A stretch of DNA of 64,000 nucleotides from NCBI GenBank assembly GCA_021521415.1, contig JAIQDT010010103.1, positions 1 to 64,000 of the forward strand. The letters are read 5' to 3'. Of the stretch, positions 23,042 to 35,196 are shown piece after piece (positions within the stretch are counted from its first letter, which is position 1; every line of letters starts with the position of its first letter). Both the position numbers and the translations under genes were made by a program. Source of the stretch: Bidens hawaiensis (taxonomy: Eukaryota; Streptophyta; Magnoliopsida; Asterales; Asteraceae). The notes under the pieces were generated by a model. The model did no database searches, had not been told where the DNA came from, and was given only the letters and a program-made list of their open reading frames with translations.

Positions 23042-24570
23042 GGTATTAATTCGATTCAAAATATGATACGGCTCTTTTTATGGTTTTAGTTTCACCCTTA
23101 TATGATAGATAACTAGTTCTTGCCCTTGTAACATATGGGATGATCAAAATATTAAAAATTACATGTAAAGCAAACAATTGCATAACGTATATGGAAAAAT
23201 GCATTACATCTATATCTGTATCTATACTATGTGTACATAAATTGATTTTATTTATATCACAAAAATGATTTTTTTTAAATAAACTTAATAAAAAAATGCA
23301 CGTGAAAAAACGTACCTAAAAACGCTCCTATTTAAAATTTCATTCTCAGTATCATATATTTATAATTGAAAGAATATTGATTATGAGCCAATTTCAGGAA
23401 GAAGACTTCTCATAAATAGTAGTTCTGAACACTCAGCCTAGATACAGAAGAAATGTTACCTTTGTTGATATCTCTATCAAATTACCACCATAGAATGAAA
23501 GAAGAACATTAAATTGTAACGACGGATGTTCTTTAAGAATTATATTTTTATGAGCCACATCATTAAAAAGCTATTGATAAGTTTTCATGGGGGGGGGGGG
23601 AGGGGCTTCTCGACTTTGCCATAATGACAACATAAAAAACAACATGTTAGCCCATTCAATTTTGTGAATATTTTGCTTCATTTGAGCATAGTTTTGCATG
23701 GTATGCTTCTCATAGAACCTTCCGATCACCATTGAAGAAGGAAAAGTTAATGTTGACACAAATGTTTCAAATTTGATAAAAGTTAGAAGCATTGATAGGC
23801 CTGGGTGGCATGTTAGAAGTGTTTGCTATCTTTTCTTAAATTTTCATAGTCGAGGAGAAAATAGTTAACTTGTCAAATCCCTAACCTTTTGATTATTTTC
23901 ATAAATGTCATTGAGAATAAATTTGAAACCCAAATCATGTTTAAAATTCTAACTTTCACCTTTTGACATTTTCAAGTCAACACTTTGAACACGTAACAAG
24001 TTTAACGATAAATCTATTTGCATTCTCAAACTTTTAAAAATATTCAGATTTCCCATTTTTTTACTCGTAATAAATTTTGACCAAAATGTAGTTCATTTGT
24101 ACAAAACAATGTATTTACTAACTTTTGACCCATAAAAATCAAATTTAAGTTTCAAAAAAACCCCGAAACAATCATTGATAAAAAAACAAGAAATTAAATA
24201 TGATAAATTTATATCTAATATAATAAAAACTATTATATAGAAAGAGAAATTAAAATAAAAAACTATTAATAAGAAAGAGAAATGCATTTAATAAGAGAGA
24301 GGCGAAAAAAATTTATAAAAACCTATCTTCTGTGATGTCATGTGATATTGAAAATTTTTTTTTCATTATATAGTGTAGATATATGTTTTAACCATATTTA
24401 ATCTTTTAATAGTTTTATCTTATTTTAATGATTTGTATTCGTAACTTGTTAAAACAACTGAACATGCGGTCAATTCTTTTCCGGCATTCTTATAAAAAAT
24501 TTAGTAAAAGTTTAGTTGTATATGAAATAAAAAAGAAAATTGTATATAAAACTATATTGAGTGTCAAATC
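23042..24570. other. Anonymous AT-rich sequence
   Basis: No gene is supported. A 12-base poly(G) run lies at about 23590-23601. At about 24210-24240 TATCTAATATAATAAAAAC resembles a Helitron 5' start, but no matching 3' end was found. Minus-strand frames at 23571-23792 and 24093-24287 have no recognisable domain. Confidence 0.4.
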
Positions 24571-24586
24571 AAGCCGATATTGACAA

Positions 24587-24869
24587 ACCAGCTGGGCTAG
24601 CCTCTGGGCTAGCCCAGTTGGCCAGGCAAAGGATGAGAAGACACGAGAGACTCGGGTTCGATCCCTGATGCCGACCAGATTTTCCCTGATGCATAAAGCC
24701 TGTTGTGCCTTTGGGCGGGGTGAGCGGAGGTTTTACCGGGAATGCCAAATGATCCTTAGGTTCCAACGTGGGTCCCGATAATATCAATATAGTCTGGACC
24801 GAGGGTGATGGGGCCGTGAATGCGGTTGCGTTATCACTTAACTGAGAAAGTCGCCGTTCAAAAAAAAAA
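24587..24869 (+). mobile_element. tRNA-derived SINE with perfect target duplication
   Basis: A pol III A box (TAGCCCAGTTG, 24610-24620) and B box (GGTTCGATCCC, 24655-24665) lie 45 bp apart, as in tRNA-derived SINEs. The body ends in a poly(A) run at about 24860-24869. The flanks AAGCCGATATTGACAA (24571-24586 and 24868-24883) are identical, a target duplication of 14-16 bp typical of LINE-mediated insertion. The word GGGCTAGCC occurs twice at the head. The identical flanks suggest a fairly young copy. Frames across it are not genes. Confidence 0.9.
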
Positions 24870-24883
24870 GCCGATATTGACAA

Positions 24884-25521
24884 TAAAGTCAGTACCGGTG
24901 TCGGTAATGTCAAAACCTGGACATAGGTATTTACGTTATGATAGTTATCCTTCTATGATTTTATCTCAAGACGCCAAATCGCAACTTGGTGTGCAACTTG
25001 TCCCCAAGTATTATTCGTTGTTGGTGGCACATCATGTTCCGGCACATGGTCAAAGAAGTACAAACATTTTTTAAGTTTTTTTTATCAAATTAGTAACAGC
25101 GTATACGGATAAGATAATTACGCAGAATGAAAACATAAAATTGAGTTCCACTTCCACATATGAGAATCATTTAATCAGCATAAATCATGTTTTACGTACC
25201 GCTTATTTGAAAAACTATTCATGTGTAAGAAACTTAATATTTATCAAAAAATGCATGTGTTGAAAAGATGTAATATTATTAATAGAATTTTAGAAGCATG
25301 TATCATACTATCACTGTCAAATTGGAATAAAATGTATAGTGATGTCATTTTGAATTTGCTTGGAACGGAATTCTTTCTCACCTAAAATTTTCTTTCACGA
25401 TTTTTAGCGGCATTGCGGCAACGTCAATACATAAGTGCGATACTACTACTACTACTAATAATAATAATAATAATAATAATAAAGAAAAGTAATTCAAAAT
25501 CGTCGTCCTGATTTGTTTAAA
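24884..25521. other. Anonymous sequence with (TAC)n(TAA)n microsatellite
   Basis: No gene is seen. A compound trinucleotide repeat, TAC units then TAA units, occupies about 25440-25483. Confidence 0.6.
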
Positions 25522-25953
25522 TTTTAAATATATATAAACAAAATCTCTCTGTTTTCTCTTAAGCCATCTGATTGCTTTATTTGTAAATGATAATTTTTTA
25601 TGCATTTGACCTGAATTAATGAGTATGGGTCTCACCATCCCAGATAGTCATTAAGCAGATTATAACATCTCATTAAATTAAAAATTAATCTCACCAAATA
25701 TTTGATACTAGTTTTTATCCCTCGTATTACGGAGGTTGTTTTACATTATTCGTTTTTAATATTTATATATGTATATTTGGATTTTAATTTTATTTATTGT
25801 AAGAAAGTTAATAATTAATATACTTGAGGTTTGATAATGAAATGGTTTCACAAATAAATGAGATGTTATAATCCGGTTTAAAAGCTATCTGGGTTTGGTG
25901 ACACCCATCACCCATTTATTTTCTTTATTATAAAATTGCTTCTTAATTATAAA

Positions 25954-26880
25954 TGTAAGGCCCCGAACCCCCGGGAACCCCACAGTTGGTAATCATTCAA
26001 AACACTCGTAAAAATAATTAAACTTAAAAACAATTCTTTTCATTTAAATAAGCATCACAGAGTATAATTCGGCGGAAAACGTAAATAACAAAATAAGTTC
26101 CCAAAAACCCGGGAATTTTGCCCAAAACCAACATAATTATCTTTAATAAAAAAAAATTTAAAAATAAATGTTTAATAATAAAATCTTCAAATCCCGTATG
26201 CCCTTCACCATCCAAGTAGCTTCGTGCACGTCCAAGTGATAAGGCATCCTCTTCTTAACCTGAAACTCACACTAACATGCACACAAAGTCAGCTTAAGCT
26301 GAGTGAGTTCAAGTTTTAAATAAGTAACAAAAGTCTTAATAAGCATTCCAACGGTTTTAAAACTGTAAACGGAATTACATCAGTTAGGTCATCACATTCA
26401 ATAAATAATCATCCTTACGTATGAACATCTCTATACGTACATTCCTATATATATATATAACATTCAATAATAACATTCAGGGCCGAGAAAACGTACAACA
26501 CAAACACGTAACATTCAGCGCATGCAAACACAAAGTAGGCATACGCAACATTCAGTAGTCGAGACGACTACAACATTCGCCAAATATTGGCCATTATATA
26601 TACATACACACATTCTATAACAGAAGAAATTCGAGCAGGGGGGGTCTTGGCTACGATCGGCGCTAAATAACATTAGGGTTAGGTTTTTATATATTATGAT
26701 ATAAAATATATTACACCCTAGTCCCTCCAGTATGAAGTGTGTAGCAACTTGGGGAGAAAGTTAAGTGATTATAACGTACCAGGGTGACGAGAAGGATCCC
26801 GAGAAACATCGAATAAATCCCGAGAATTATACATACTCTACAAGATTTAATTCTTGAAACCGGAATTAGCGGGTGTTACA
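25954..26880 (+). mobile_element. Solo LTR, 927 bp, flanked by ATAAA duplication
   Basis: It starts TGTAAGGCCCCGAACC and ends GCGGGTGTTACA. The perfect 5-bp duplication ATAAA lies at 25949-25953 and 26881-26885. It is the same family as 2272-4795 (inverted) and 63396-64000. No internal coding region or second LTR is present. It landed inside the target duplication of the Mutator-like element at 26890. Confidence 0.8.
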
Positions 26881-26889
26881 ATAAATAAT

Positions 26890-27647
26890 GGGTTAGGTTA
26901 TAATAGGAAGTATAGTTTTTGTAGAAAGGATAAGAAGTAATCTTGTCCATTGATTTTGAACATGGAGGGTTGAGATTAGTTCAGAGGGAAATCAAGTGTG
27001 AAAATAAGTGGAAGGAATAACACATTTGTTGACTTTCTCTCTCTACATGCAAGGCACATGTCAAATTCCTCCATCATTTTTAAACGTCCATAAATTTTTT
27101 TTACGATGTTTTTATTGAAAAACAAATTCACCATAATAACGAGTGTCTTTTTATCGTTTATATGAGTACCATATTGTAATATAAAAATAAAAAAAATAGT
27201 GGTTTTTTTACAAATTGTGTTTTATCAAATTGTGTTATACAATAGTATTTTTCATTGTGTTTTTTTTCATTGTTTTTTTTCCATTGTGTTTTTTACATTG
27301 TGTCATACAATTGTGTTTTTATCATTGTTTTTTTTTTCATAGTGTTTTTTTTTTCATTGTGTTTTTTACATTGTGTTTTTCGTAGTGTTTTCCATTGTGT
27401 TTTTCCGGACTTTTCCGGCGAGGTGGTGGCGCTGGGTGACGGTTGTGGTGGCGGTGGGCGGTGGAGTGGTGGTGGTTGTAGGAGATGAGTGAAGATGTAA
27501 TTGAGTTTTATGTAAGTGGGTTTTTGAAATTAATGTAAGTGGGTTTTGAAATTAAAGTAATTGGGTTTTGATATTAAAGTGTTAGACTGAAATACCCTCC
27601 TTCGTAGCCTTCTTAGGAAAATCAAAATTCTTATTTGAACCTAACCC
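26890..27647. mobile_element. Mutator-like non-autonomous element with split 10-bp duplication
   Basis: The ends GGGTTAGGTTATAATAGGAA and, inverted, GGGTTAGGTTCAAATAAGAA form imperfect inverted repeats of about 50 bp. The right flank is TATAAATAAT (27648-27657). The left copy of this decamer is split by the solo LTR: TATAAA at 25948-25953 and, after the repeated ATAAA, TAAT at 26886-26889. A 9-10 bp duplication fits the Mutator superfamily. The interior has TTGTGTTTT runs and a GGTGG-rich block, related to 9045-9910, and no transposase. Confidence 0.7.
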
Positions 27648-28975
27648 TATAAATAATATCTTTTTTTAAATAAAATAGGATATTGATTTTTAGTATATCC
27701 CTATTTTGTAGGATTTTCATATCAAATATTTGATAATATTAATTTTTAATATAAGGAGATGTAATAACCCGTTTAAGAGCTATCTCGGTTTGGTGAGACC
27801 TATACCCGTGAATTCGGGTCAAATGCATGAGAAGCCTTTATTTACAAATAAAGCAATCTGATGACTTGAGAGAATGGTTGTTTTACATTTTTCGTTTTTT
27901 AATATTTAATTTTTGGATTTTAATTTTCTTTATTGTAAGAAAGTTAATAATATACTTAGGGTTTGATGATTAAAGGTTTCAAAAATAAATGATATGTTAT
28001 AACCCATTTAAAAGCTATCCGGATTTGGTGACCCATGACTCGTTTATGTTTTTTTACTATAAAACTGTTTATTAATTATAAATAATATATTTTTCTTTTT
28101 AAATTGGATATTAAATTTTGGTATACCCCTATTTTATAGGATTTTCATATCAAATAATTGGTAAGATTGGTTTTTAATTTAATGAGATTTTATAACCTGC
28201 TTAAAAGATATCTGGTTTTGGTAAGACCCATACCCATGAGTTTGGGTTAAATCAATGAGAGATCTCCATTTAAAATCAAGCAATCTGATGGCTTCCATAA
28301 AAGGAGGAAGCAACCACATCGCGACATGTAGGATTTTAGGGGTTTCGTTTATATATATTATAGATGAGAATCCTATAAAATAAGGATATCTAAAATTTAA
28401 TATCCGATTTCTTTTTAAATATATTATTTATAATTAAGAAACAATTTATAGTAAAAAAAAATATAAGCAGGTGTCCAAACCTAGATAACTTTTAAACGGG
28501 TTATAACAGTTCATTTATTTGTGAAACCTTTTATAATCAAACCCTAAGCATATTATTAATTTTCTTAAAATAAATAAAATTAAAATTCAAAAAAATATAT
28601 AAATGATAAAAGAATAATGTACAACAAACCCTGTAATGAAACCATAATTTAATTTCTTAATATGGATTTAGTTACATAGCGATTCTTTTATCTTTTAAAT
28701 TTAAATTAAATGAAATGGTTCACAAAATAATATCCAAATTATAACAAATGACCATAAACAAATAAATGTAAAAATTAAGTAGATAATTAATTCAACGTTT
28801 CATTCAAAAATAAATTTAACCCAACATAAATCAATCAAAATAGGTTTAAGTACATTATTAACTTCTTGCAATAAAATAAACTAAAATCTAAAAAAAATAC
28901 ATTCACAATATTAAAAACGAAAATATTAAAAACTAAAAATGTAAACAACCTCGTAATACGTGGAATAAAAACTAG

Positions 28976-30464
28976 TTATCAATAAACCTATTAGTGTATT
29001 CCATAAACACATGTAGATACTAATAACTAGATAAACATAAGTGATGTGATAGCATGGACACTCGGTTGGGATCATTTGTCAAATAAATCATCTTTGTGAT
29101 GAGGAATAGAACGTGGTGATCTGACCCACCCATCCAGAAGGAAACCCACAACTCAGGAAACTGGCTTGCTTAACCCAGAACAAAATTCTTCAGGTGAGTT
29201 TGAGCACACGACCTCCGATAAAGAAAATCATAGGGCTATCAGTGCACCAATTGGTCTTTGGTTGCATAATTACTCATTACAAAATGATTATAGAAAAGTA
29301 CTATAAATCAGTCAAAAGTGTTAATGTAGGCATATATATGGTTACTGTGCCGCTTTAAGCTTAAATGCTACGATTGATGCAGTTTTGGACTTTAAAATTC
29401 CATTGACGTGGTATTGGCCTTCAAAATCACCACTGGTTTGATTTTGGCATCAAAATCGAAAAAGGAATGTTGGTTCAACCACTTATAAAAATGGCATGTC
29501 AACCTAAAAAGAGAAATAGCATACCAAATGAAATTGGAATTTAAGAAGGTAGGCAGTCGACGACGAAGGAGTGACACCGTAAAGAATGAAATGACTAGAG
29601 AGTTGTTTAAGGTTGATTTGAATAAGAAAAAAAGGTAGGAGAAAAGTAAAAAAACATGTCTAGAAAACCAAAAATTAGACCACGTGCAACGCACGTCCAT
29701 GGACGGTGTACTTTGTCGATTAGGGTCTTATCTTTTGAAGGGCTGGTAGGTGACTCCTGCCCGGGCTTCATGATCTATATTAATTTTTGTTTCAGTTTTT
29801 CGTGAATTGGGGCTTTTTTTTTTTTAACTATTTTTATCACGTGTAATAACGACATGTAATCATATATAACTTTAAATCATTTGAAAGGGTAATAATTAAG
29901 TAAAATAATAATATAGTAATTTTATATGTAATTATTTTACTAACAAATATTTATATAAAAATAAGTTAGTTTTGAAGTTTTATAAATAATTTGGTTTATT
30001 ATAAAGAAATTATAAAAATAAATGTAAAAGGTATTGATGAGTGAAAATGTAAAGTTGCTTACGAAGTTATTAGAATTGAGGAGAAAATAAGAGTTGTTTT
30101 TTAGCTATTTTTATATTAGTACTTTTTCTAATCTTTAGGCCCCCATAAACTATTTGTGAAATAAAATATTTGCAAGCTGTTCTTATTTAGTAGGATAATG
30201 TTTACCTTGACTAGCGATACCTTGACTAGCGATTCCTAACAATCCAAAAACCAAAATTCTTTTGACAAATATCCATGACATTTAAAATCAATTAAAAACA
30301 AAAAAAAAAGTGTATAATTTGCACACCTCATAGATACAGCGCTTTCTTTTTTGGGAAATCTATAAGTAGGATAACTGGTTTTAATATACATAAATTCAAT
30401 ATAATAATATTTGTGGAACCTTCGTGCACGTGAAGTGGCTGCTTCTTTAGTCTCAGTCTTCACT
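28976..30464. other. Upstream region of the MYB gene, no gene seen
   Basis: AT-rich with no supported gene. At about 29670-29690 the near-palindrome ACGTGCAACGCACGT stands out. The minus-strand frames 29392-29700 and 30236-30463 have no recognisable domain. A G-box CACGTG lies at 30427-30432, close to the MYB promoter. Confidence 0.5.
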
Positions 30465-30474
30465 TATATATATA
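30427..30474 (+). promoter_or_regulatory. Putative MYB promoter: G-box and TATA box
   Basis: CACGTG at 30427-30432 is followed by TATATATATA at 30465-30474, about 105 bp before the ATG at 30578. That spacing suits a plant TATA promoter with a 5' leader of roughly 70-80 nt. The G-box would be a site for bZIP or bHLH factors if functional; this is inferred from the motif only. Confidence 0.5.
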
Positions 30475-30577
30475 GCCGCCTTAGTATCATATCGATCACT
30501 CCATCAGTGCATGTTACAGATTCTATCGGGTTCAAAGTGTTAATTGCTTGAATAAATATATAAACTTTAAAGTGATC

Positions 30578-31520
30578 ATGAGATCTCCAACTGGCGAGAT
30601 GAAAGTAGAACTGAAGAAGGGTTCATGGAGCCATGAAGAAGATGAGATGTTGAGATCTTATATCAACAGATATGGGATCTGGAACTGGTCTCAAATGCCC
30701 AAATTTGCTGGTAATGATATGCACCACCCCGTATTTTGGTTGCGTTTTACGTTGAAAGTAAACAAGCAGTAAAAAAATTTTATTGAATGTTTTTTCTTTT
30801 GTTTATAGGTTTAAACAGAAGCGGCAAGAGTTGTAGGCTACGATGGATGAATTATCTAAAACCTAACGTAAAAAGAGGGAACTTTTCGGAGGAAGAAGAA
30901 GAAACCATACTCTATTATCATTCACTTCTGGGAAATAGGTATGCATGTGTTATTGTGTTTCAGTCTAGTTTCTTTATCTTGTGATTTAAGATTCTTTACA
31001 TATGTAATAATATATATGTAATATGTTTAGATGGTCAAAAATTGCAACAAAACTTCCGGGAAGAAGCGATAACGAAATAAAGAATTACTGGCATAGCCAT
31101 CTGAAGAAACGTGCGCATTTTAATTCCGAGTCCGAAACACCAGAAAAACATGATCATATGGCTGTATCAACAATATGTGAAACCAATGTATTTGAGAAAA
31201 TACAACATAACCATGCAAACAATCCTTTTGGATCCCTCTTGGTGCAGACTTGTGAGGATGAGAGCTCTTGTTCTAGCAGCAGTACTAGTTTTAAAGATCA
31301 AGAAGTTGAATTTAAAGATGATTATTATGATCTTCGTTCACCTGGAACCGTTAAAGATCTTGAAAGTTTTTGGGAACAACTTGGTGGGTTGCAAAACATT
31401 GGAACCAGTCTACATGAGGATATATATTTTGAGCCTGTGGTTCCTTATGCATACAATGAGGCAACAAGCACATACAACTTTGATCACAATGATTTTGATA
31501 CCATCAAACATTTAATTTAA
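30578..31520 (+). CDS. R2R3-MYB transcription factor, complete, three exons
   Basis: Exons 30578-30710 (133 nt), 30809-30938 (130 nt) and 31031-31520 (490 nt), all with GT...AG introns, give 250 aa. Exons of 133 and 130 nt are the classic sizes for plant R2R3-MYB genes. The R2 tryptophans are W17, W37 and W57; R3 has F70, W89 and W108, with the expected spacing. Conserved blocks include [14 protein letters not shown] and [20 protein letters not shown]. The usual bHLH-binding signature in R3 is not evident. The C-terminal part has a serine run and the motif [17 protein letters not shown]. It should be a nuclear DNA-binding regulator; targets and subgroup are unknown, though R3 looks closest to stress-type MYB14/15-like proteins. 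The ATG at 30578 was chosen because upstream codons start only with a non-ATG and the TATA box lies 105 bp upstream. Confidence 0.9.
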
Positions 31521-32592
31521 GTTCATAGATCCATTGATTTCAGAATTTCTTAATAAGTTAGTAGTCACTAGGTGAAATTAATGTTGATGTCTTCAAAGGC
31601 AGTAGATGTACCAGCTATGTCATGTACAAAGTTCTTAAATAATTTGTAAACCTACTGCTAGTGGAAAATAGATTTTACCCAAGGATGCACTGAAAGTGTT
31701 TAAAGCTGTTGAAGCTTATGTACATCGATTTACATTGTGTACGTTGTTGGGTTACCTATTCTCCATATTTTACTCACTGCAAAGAATTATTTTCACTGAC
31801 GTACTGTTTCGTTAGAAACCCGTATGTGAAAGCAGATGCTTTCTAGGAAAACATGGTGTCGGTAATGCATATATCAACAACGTATTACCGACGGAAGTTG
31901 TTGGAAATCACTGGCGGGCCAAGATAATTTTACCTACAGAGTGGACAATAACATTACACGCATAATATTCATTCGGTATTTATATTACTTCAAATTAAAG
32001 GTTAAGATAAAAAATGGACATATAGTCTAAGAATTTTAATATCTCAGCCGAGTTAAAATAAGAAGGCTAATAGGCCCTAACGAGTAACAAAATATATACA
32101 TTAATTTTTTAAACAATGTTTAACGTTATAACAATAAACATAACAAAAATATAGTATTAAAATCAAATACTGTAATAGCTATAACAACTAACCAATGATT
32201 CGTGAACATCTCCTAGCATTGAAAAAAAATATCTTGCTCCTTAACTTGGTCAACCAAAATGGAGCCTGGTGATCAACGTCGACCAACAATGGTGGTCGGT
32301 TGGGTTCGTCGTTCAGGTTTTGTTTAGCATTTGCAAAGGATGAATGATCCAAGAAGGAATTTCAATTGTCGCTATTTCTTTTATTTTGTATTTGATATTT
32401 ATTTGTTTTTTTTTTAGTTTTTAGTTTTAATTTGGGCCAGTAACTTAAACTTGCAATGGATTGTGAATAGAAAATAGTTTTTGGCCCAACAATTATAAAA
32501 TGGTAAAGATCTAATCATATTTTTATATTTTCAAAATATATATAAAAAATTTTGGTCCACAAAAATTATGTGCCAGGGCTGACGGTCCGAGT
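31521..32592. other. Downstream flank of the MYB gene, no gene seen
   Basis: This holds the 3' untranslated region of the MYB gene (candidate AATAA-type signal near 31551) and then anonymous AT-rich sequence. No repeat boundary or domain was identified. Confidence 0.5.
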
Positions 32593-33285
32593 CACACCAC
32601 CCCTTCGCCCTGACACGAAATCGTTCCAATTAGAATAGAAGTTTGAAATAAAATATGTACAAAAGAAAATTTTAGATAACGGGAAAGATTATGGGGATAG
32701 TAAAATAGTTAATCTATGATTTACCGTTAAGGTCACATTGTCTCTTGTGCTATCACAAGTGATTTGTGAATTATTCGATAGCATAACTAACTGATGTAAA
32801 CACAACATATTGGCAGTCCATTTCACACCACCCCTCCGCCCTGACACGAAATCGTTCCAATTAGAATAAAAGTTTGAAATAAAATATGTACAAAAGAAAA
32901 TTTTAGATAATGGGGAAGATTATAAGGATGGTAAAATAGTTAATCTATGATTTACCGTTGAGGACATATTGTCTCTTGTGCTACCACAAGTGATTTGTGA
33001 ATTATTCGATAGCATAACTAACTGATGTAAATACAACATATGGGCAATCCAATTCACACCACCCCTCCGCCCTGACACGAAATCGTTCCTATTAAAATAA
33101 AAGTTTGAAATTAAATATTTACAAAGAAAATTTTATATAATAGGGAAGATTATGGGGATGGTAAAATAGTTAATCTATGATTGACCGTTGAGGATACATT
33201 GTCTCTTTGCTACCACAAGCGATTTGTGAATTATTCGATAGCATAACTAAGTGATGTAAATACAACATATGGGCATCCATTCATG
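32593..33285. repeat. Three-unit tandem repeat, 231-bp period
   Basis: The word CACACCACCCCT starts units at 32593, 32824 and 33055. Each unit continues through CGCCCTGACACGAAATCGTT, GTTTGAAAT.AAATAT, TAAAATAGTTAATCTATGAT and GTGAATTATTCGATAGCATA. The units differ by a few percent by eye. Non-coding. Confidence 0.9.
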
Positions 33286-34781
33286 CTCGCAATGTACAAC
33301 GAAATTTTAAGTTGTTAGCTATTAAAAAAACACATGCACACACACAAACAAATTACAATTTTCATCTAATTTATGTCATACTGATCAGTCCAATGTGTTA
33401 CGATTATCCTTATAGAATTAACTTTGTCTTTCGATTGTAGGTGTCCCACATATTTCACAAACATTACAAGAAAGACTATTACCCAAGATGATGTATTTAT
33501 TATATCATTAACAAGTTAGCAATAATTTGTTAATGCTTGTATCTTGTCTTCTTAAAAGAAAAACCAGAAGCAGTGCAAGCATAAAACATGGAAAGAGATT
33601 GGCCATTAGACACGAAGGTGGCCAGGCTATAGAAGGAGATGGAGGATGAGCGGAATAAGAGAAGACTCCAACATACCATGAAAAATTCATTAAGATATCA
33701 GTTACAGTTGACACCTTGTTCTAGGGCATCTACTAGTTGATAACTCTTGACACATTTACAAATATTGAATCTAACTTCACAATGTTTAATTCTTCAACTC
33801 CTAAATTCCCTTTCGTGAGCTTCACCTTAGGCATTACAACACCGTTAGTTAGTATCACAAGTGTATGAGATCATATATTCGTATGTACACACAATACATA
33901 CAAGTCACAATATCAAAACATGACAGTATATAACTTTTAACCAAATTAGAGTAGGAAGATAATGATTGGCCCGCATAGGGTTCAATGTGAATAAGTGGCA
34001 AGGCTGGCGCAAAGGGGGTCAAGGAGGTCGACGGACTTAGGCCCATTCACTTAAGAGGTCCATAATCGTTAAAAAATTATATTATATATATATTTTGTTT
34101 TAAAACATACGTAATAGAATGACTCCTTGATGCAATGAAAAAAGTGGTAGTCTATAGAGTCATATGTCATGAGTTCTCTCATTGGTGATGCTTTTATTTT
34201 ATAAATTCTCTCTCGCTAGTTATTCTTTTATTTTTATAGAAAAAGCTTCATTTTGTGTGTTATATGGGCGTTTTTAGTAACCTTATATTGTTGTTAAGTT
34301 TTGCTTTGGTTCGTATTGGGCTTCGAAATGCAATATAATTGGGAAAGTTGTCAAATTATTTATCACATAATTAAAAACATGAATTTATGGGTCCTTTTTT
34401 ATGTTTGTCCCGGACCCCAAAGTTTTAAAGGATTCTTGGAGACGGATCTGATAAATAGAATTTCATGATATGACTTCAAGGCTAGCATATGCTACACTGG
34501 GTTAACGTAGGCTATGCTATTTCTCTAAATCCCATTTTCTACTATAAACTCACTCGTGTGATCACGGGCTTCCCGTACACGCTTCAAATAATAGTAATCC
34601 CGACCTGAGGCTTTACCACAAACTGGAGTACAGCTTTAACTGTATTAAATTGTAGAAACCATCGCAACTTGAATTTAGTGTTTCCAAATCCAATCCTAAT
34701 GATATAATAGGTTAAAATTTATTCTTTGCCTTGTCGTATAATTTTAATGCTACCACTCATATGCACATCCATTAAATTAAT
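33286..34781. other. Anonymous sequence, possible old transposon fragment
   Basis: No gene is supported. The part from about 34000 (GGCGCAAAGGGGGTCAAGGA) to 34450 (TTGGAGACGGATCTG) has the texture of a decayed hAT-type element but lacks matched ends. The minus-strand frames at 33508-33714 and 33855-34046 are unassigned. Confidence 0.4.
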
Positions 34782-34934
34782 GGGATTTTTACATATTTCT
34801 TCTTCCTAAATCTTTGAAATTACATATTTCCTCAAAATACAAGTTTTTAATGCAAAATGTACAATGTTCTTTAAGCATTGTTCGGAGAAATATGTAATTT
34901 CAAAGTTTATGAAGAAGAAATATGTAAATGCCCC
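34782..34934. mobile_element. 153-bp Mutator-type MITE with 9-bp duplication
   Basis: Long inverted arms: GGGATTTTTACATATTTC at the left, and at the right GAAATATGTAAATGCCCC, continuing inward with CTTTGAAATTACATATTTC in both arms. The perfect 9-bp duplication TAAATTAAT lies at 34773-34781 and 34935-34943. The same terminal words close the large element at 822-9044. Confidence 0.85.
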
Positions 34935-34943
34935 TAAATTAAT

Positions 34944-35196
34944 ATAATTATAAGTAACAAAGTTATTAGCGTGTTCAAACTATAAAATAATAATATATTA
35001 ATATATAATGTTCAAACTACATACTTAGCATTATTACCATTTCATAATAATACTACAACATGTATTAATGTGGTATAAACTCTTATCATAAGACATAATT
35101 TAAGTAATAACACTGTAACCTTGCTTAACTATTTTATTTAACCCAAGTTCAACAATGTAGAGGTAGGGTCCTAAACCCTCGTACGGCTTTTACTTG
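34944..35196. other. Anonymous AT-rich spacer
   Basis: I see nothing supportable in this spacer between the MITE and the hAT element. Confidence 0.4.

Larger units (their letters stand above)
25708..28364 (-). mobile_element. Inner non-autonomous Helitron inserted in the outer one
   Basis: On the minus strand it starts TCTATAATATATATAAACG at 28364 and ends CCTCCGTAATACGAGG, then GATAAAAACTAG at 25708. The host bases are A before and T after, with no duplication, as for Helitrons. Removing it rejoins the outer copy as TTTGATA/TGAGAATCCTA, which matches the inner copy's own TTTGATATGAAAATCCTA (near 27725 on the minus strand). That gives a natural empty-site control. Internal blocks with the word TTTAAAAGCTATCTGG are repeated at about 25875, 27775, 28005 and 28205. 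Confidence 0.75.
25522..28975 (+). mobile_element. Outer non-autonomous Helitron
   Basis: The 3' end is a hairpin (CCTCGTAATACGTGG) followed by AATAAAAACTAG at 28964-28975, then T, the canonical Helitron terminus. The 5' start at about 25522 (TTTTAAATATATATAAAC, preceded by A) aligns with the 5' start of the related inner copy, with TC changed to TT. Outer sequence is 25522-25707 plus 28365-28975; everything between is the inner Helitron. No Rep/helicase is present. Confidence 0.65.

Noticed and set aside
24210..24420. Helitron-like start TCTAATATAATAAAAAC
   Set aside because: No hairpin plus CTAG terminus was found downstream within the expected distance.
32593..33285. 231-bp tandem units considered as 5S rRNA genes
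   Set aside because: No 5S coding sequence or its internal control boxes are visible.
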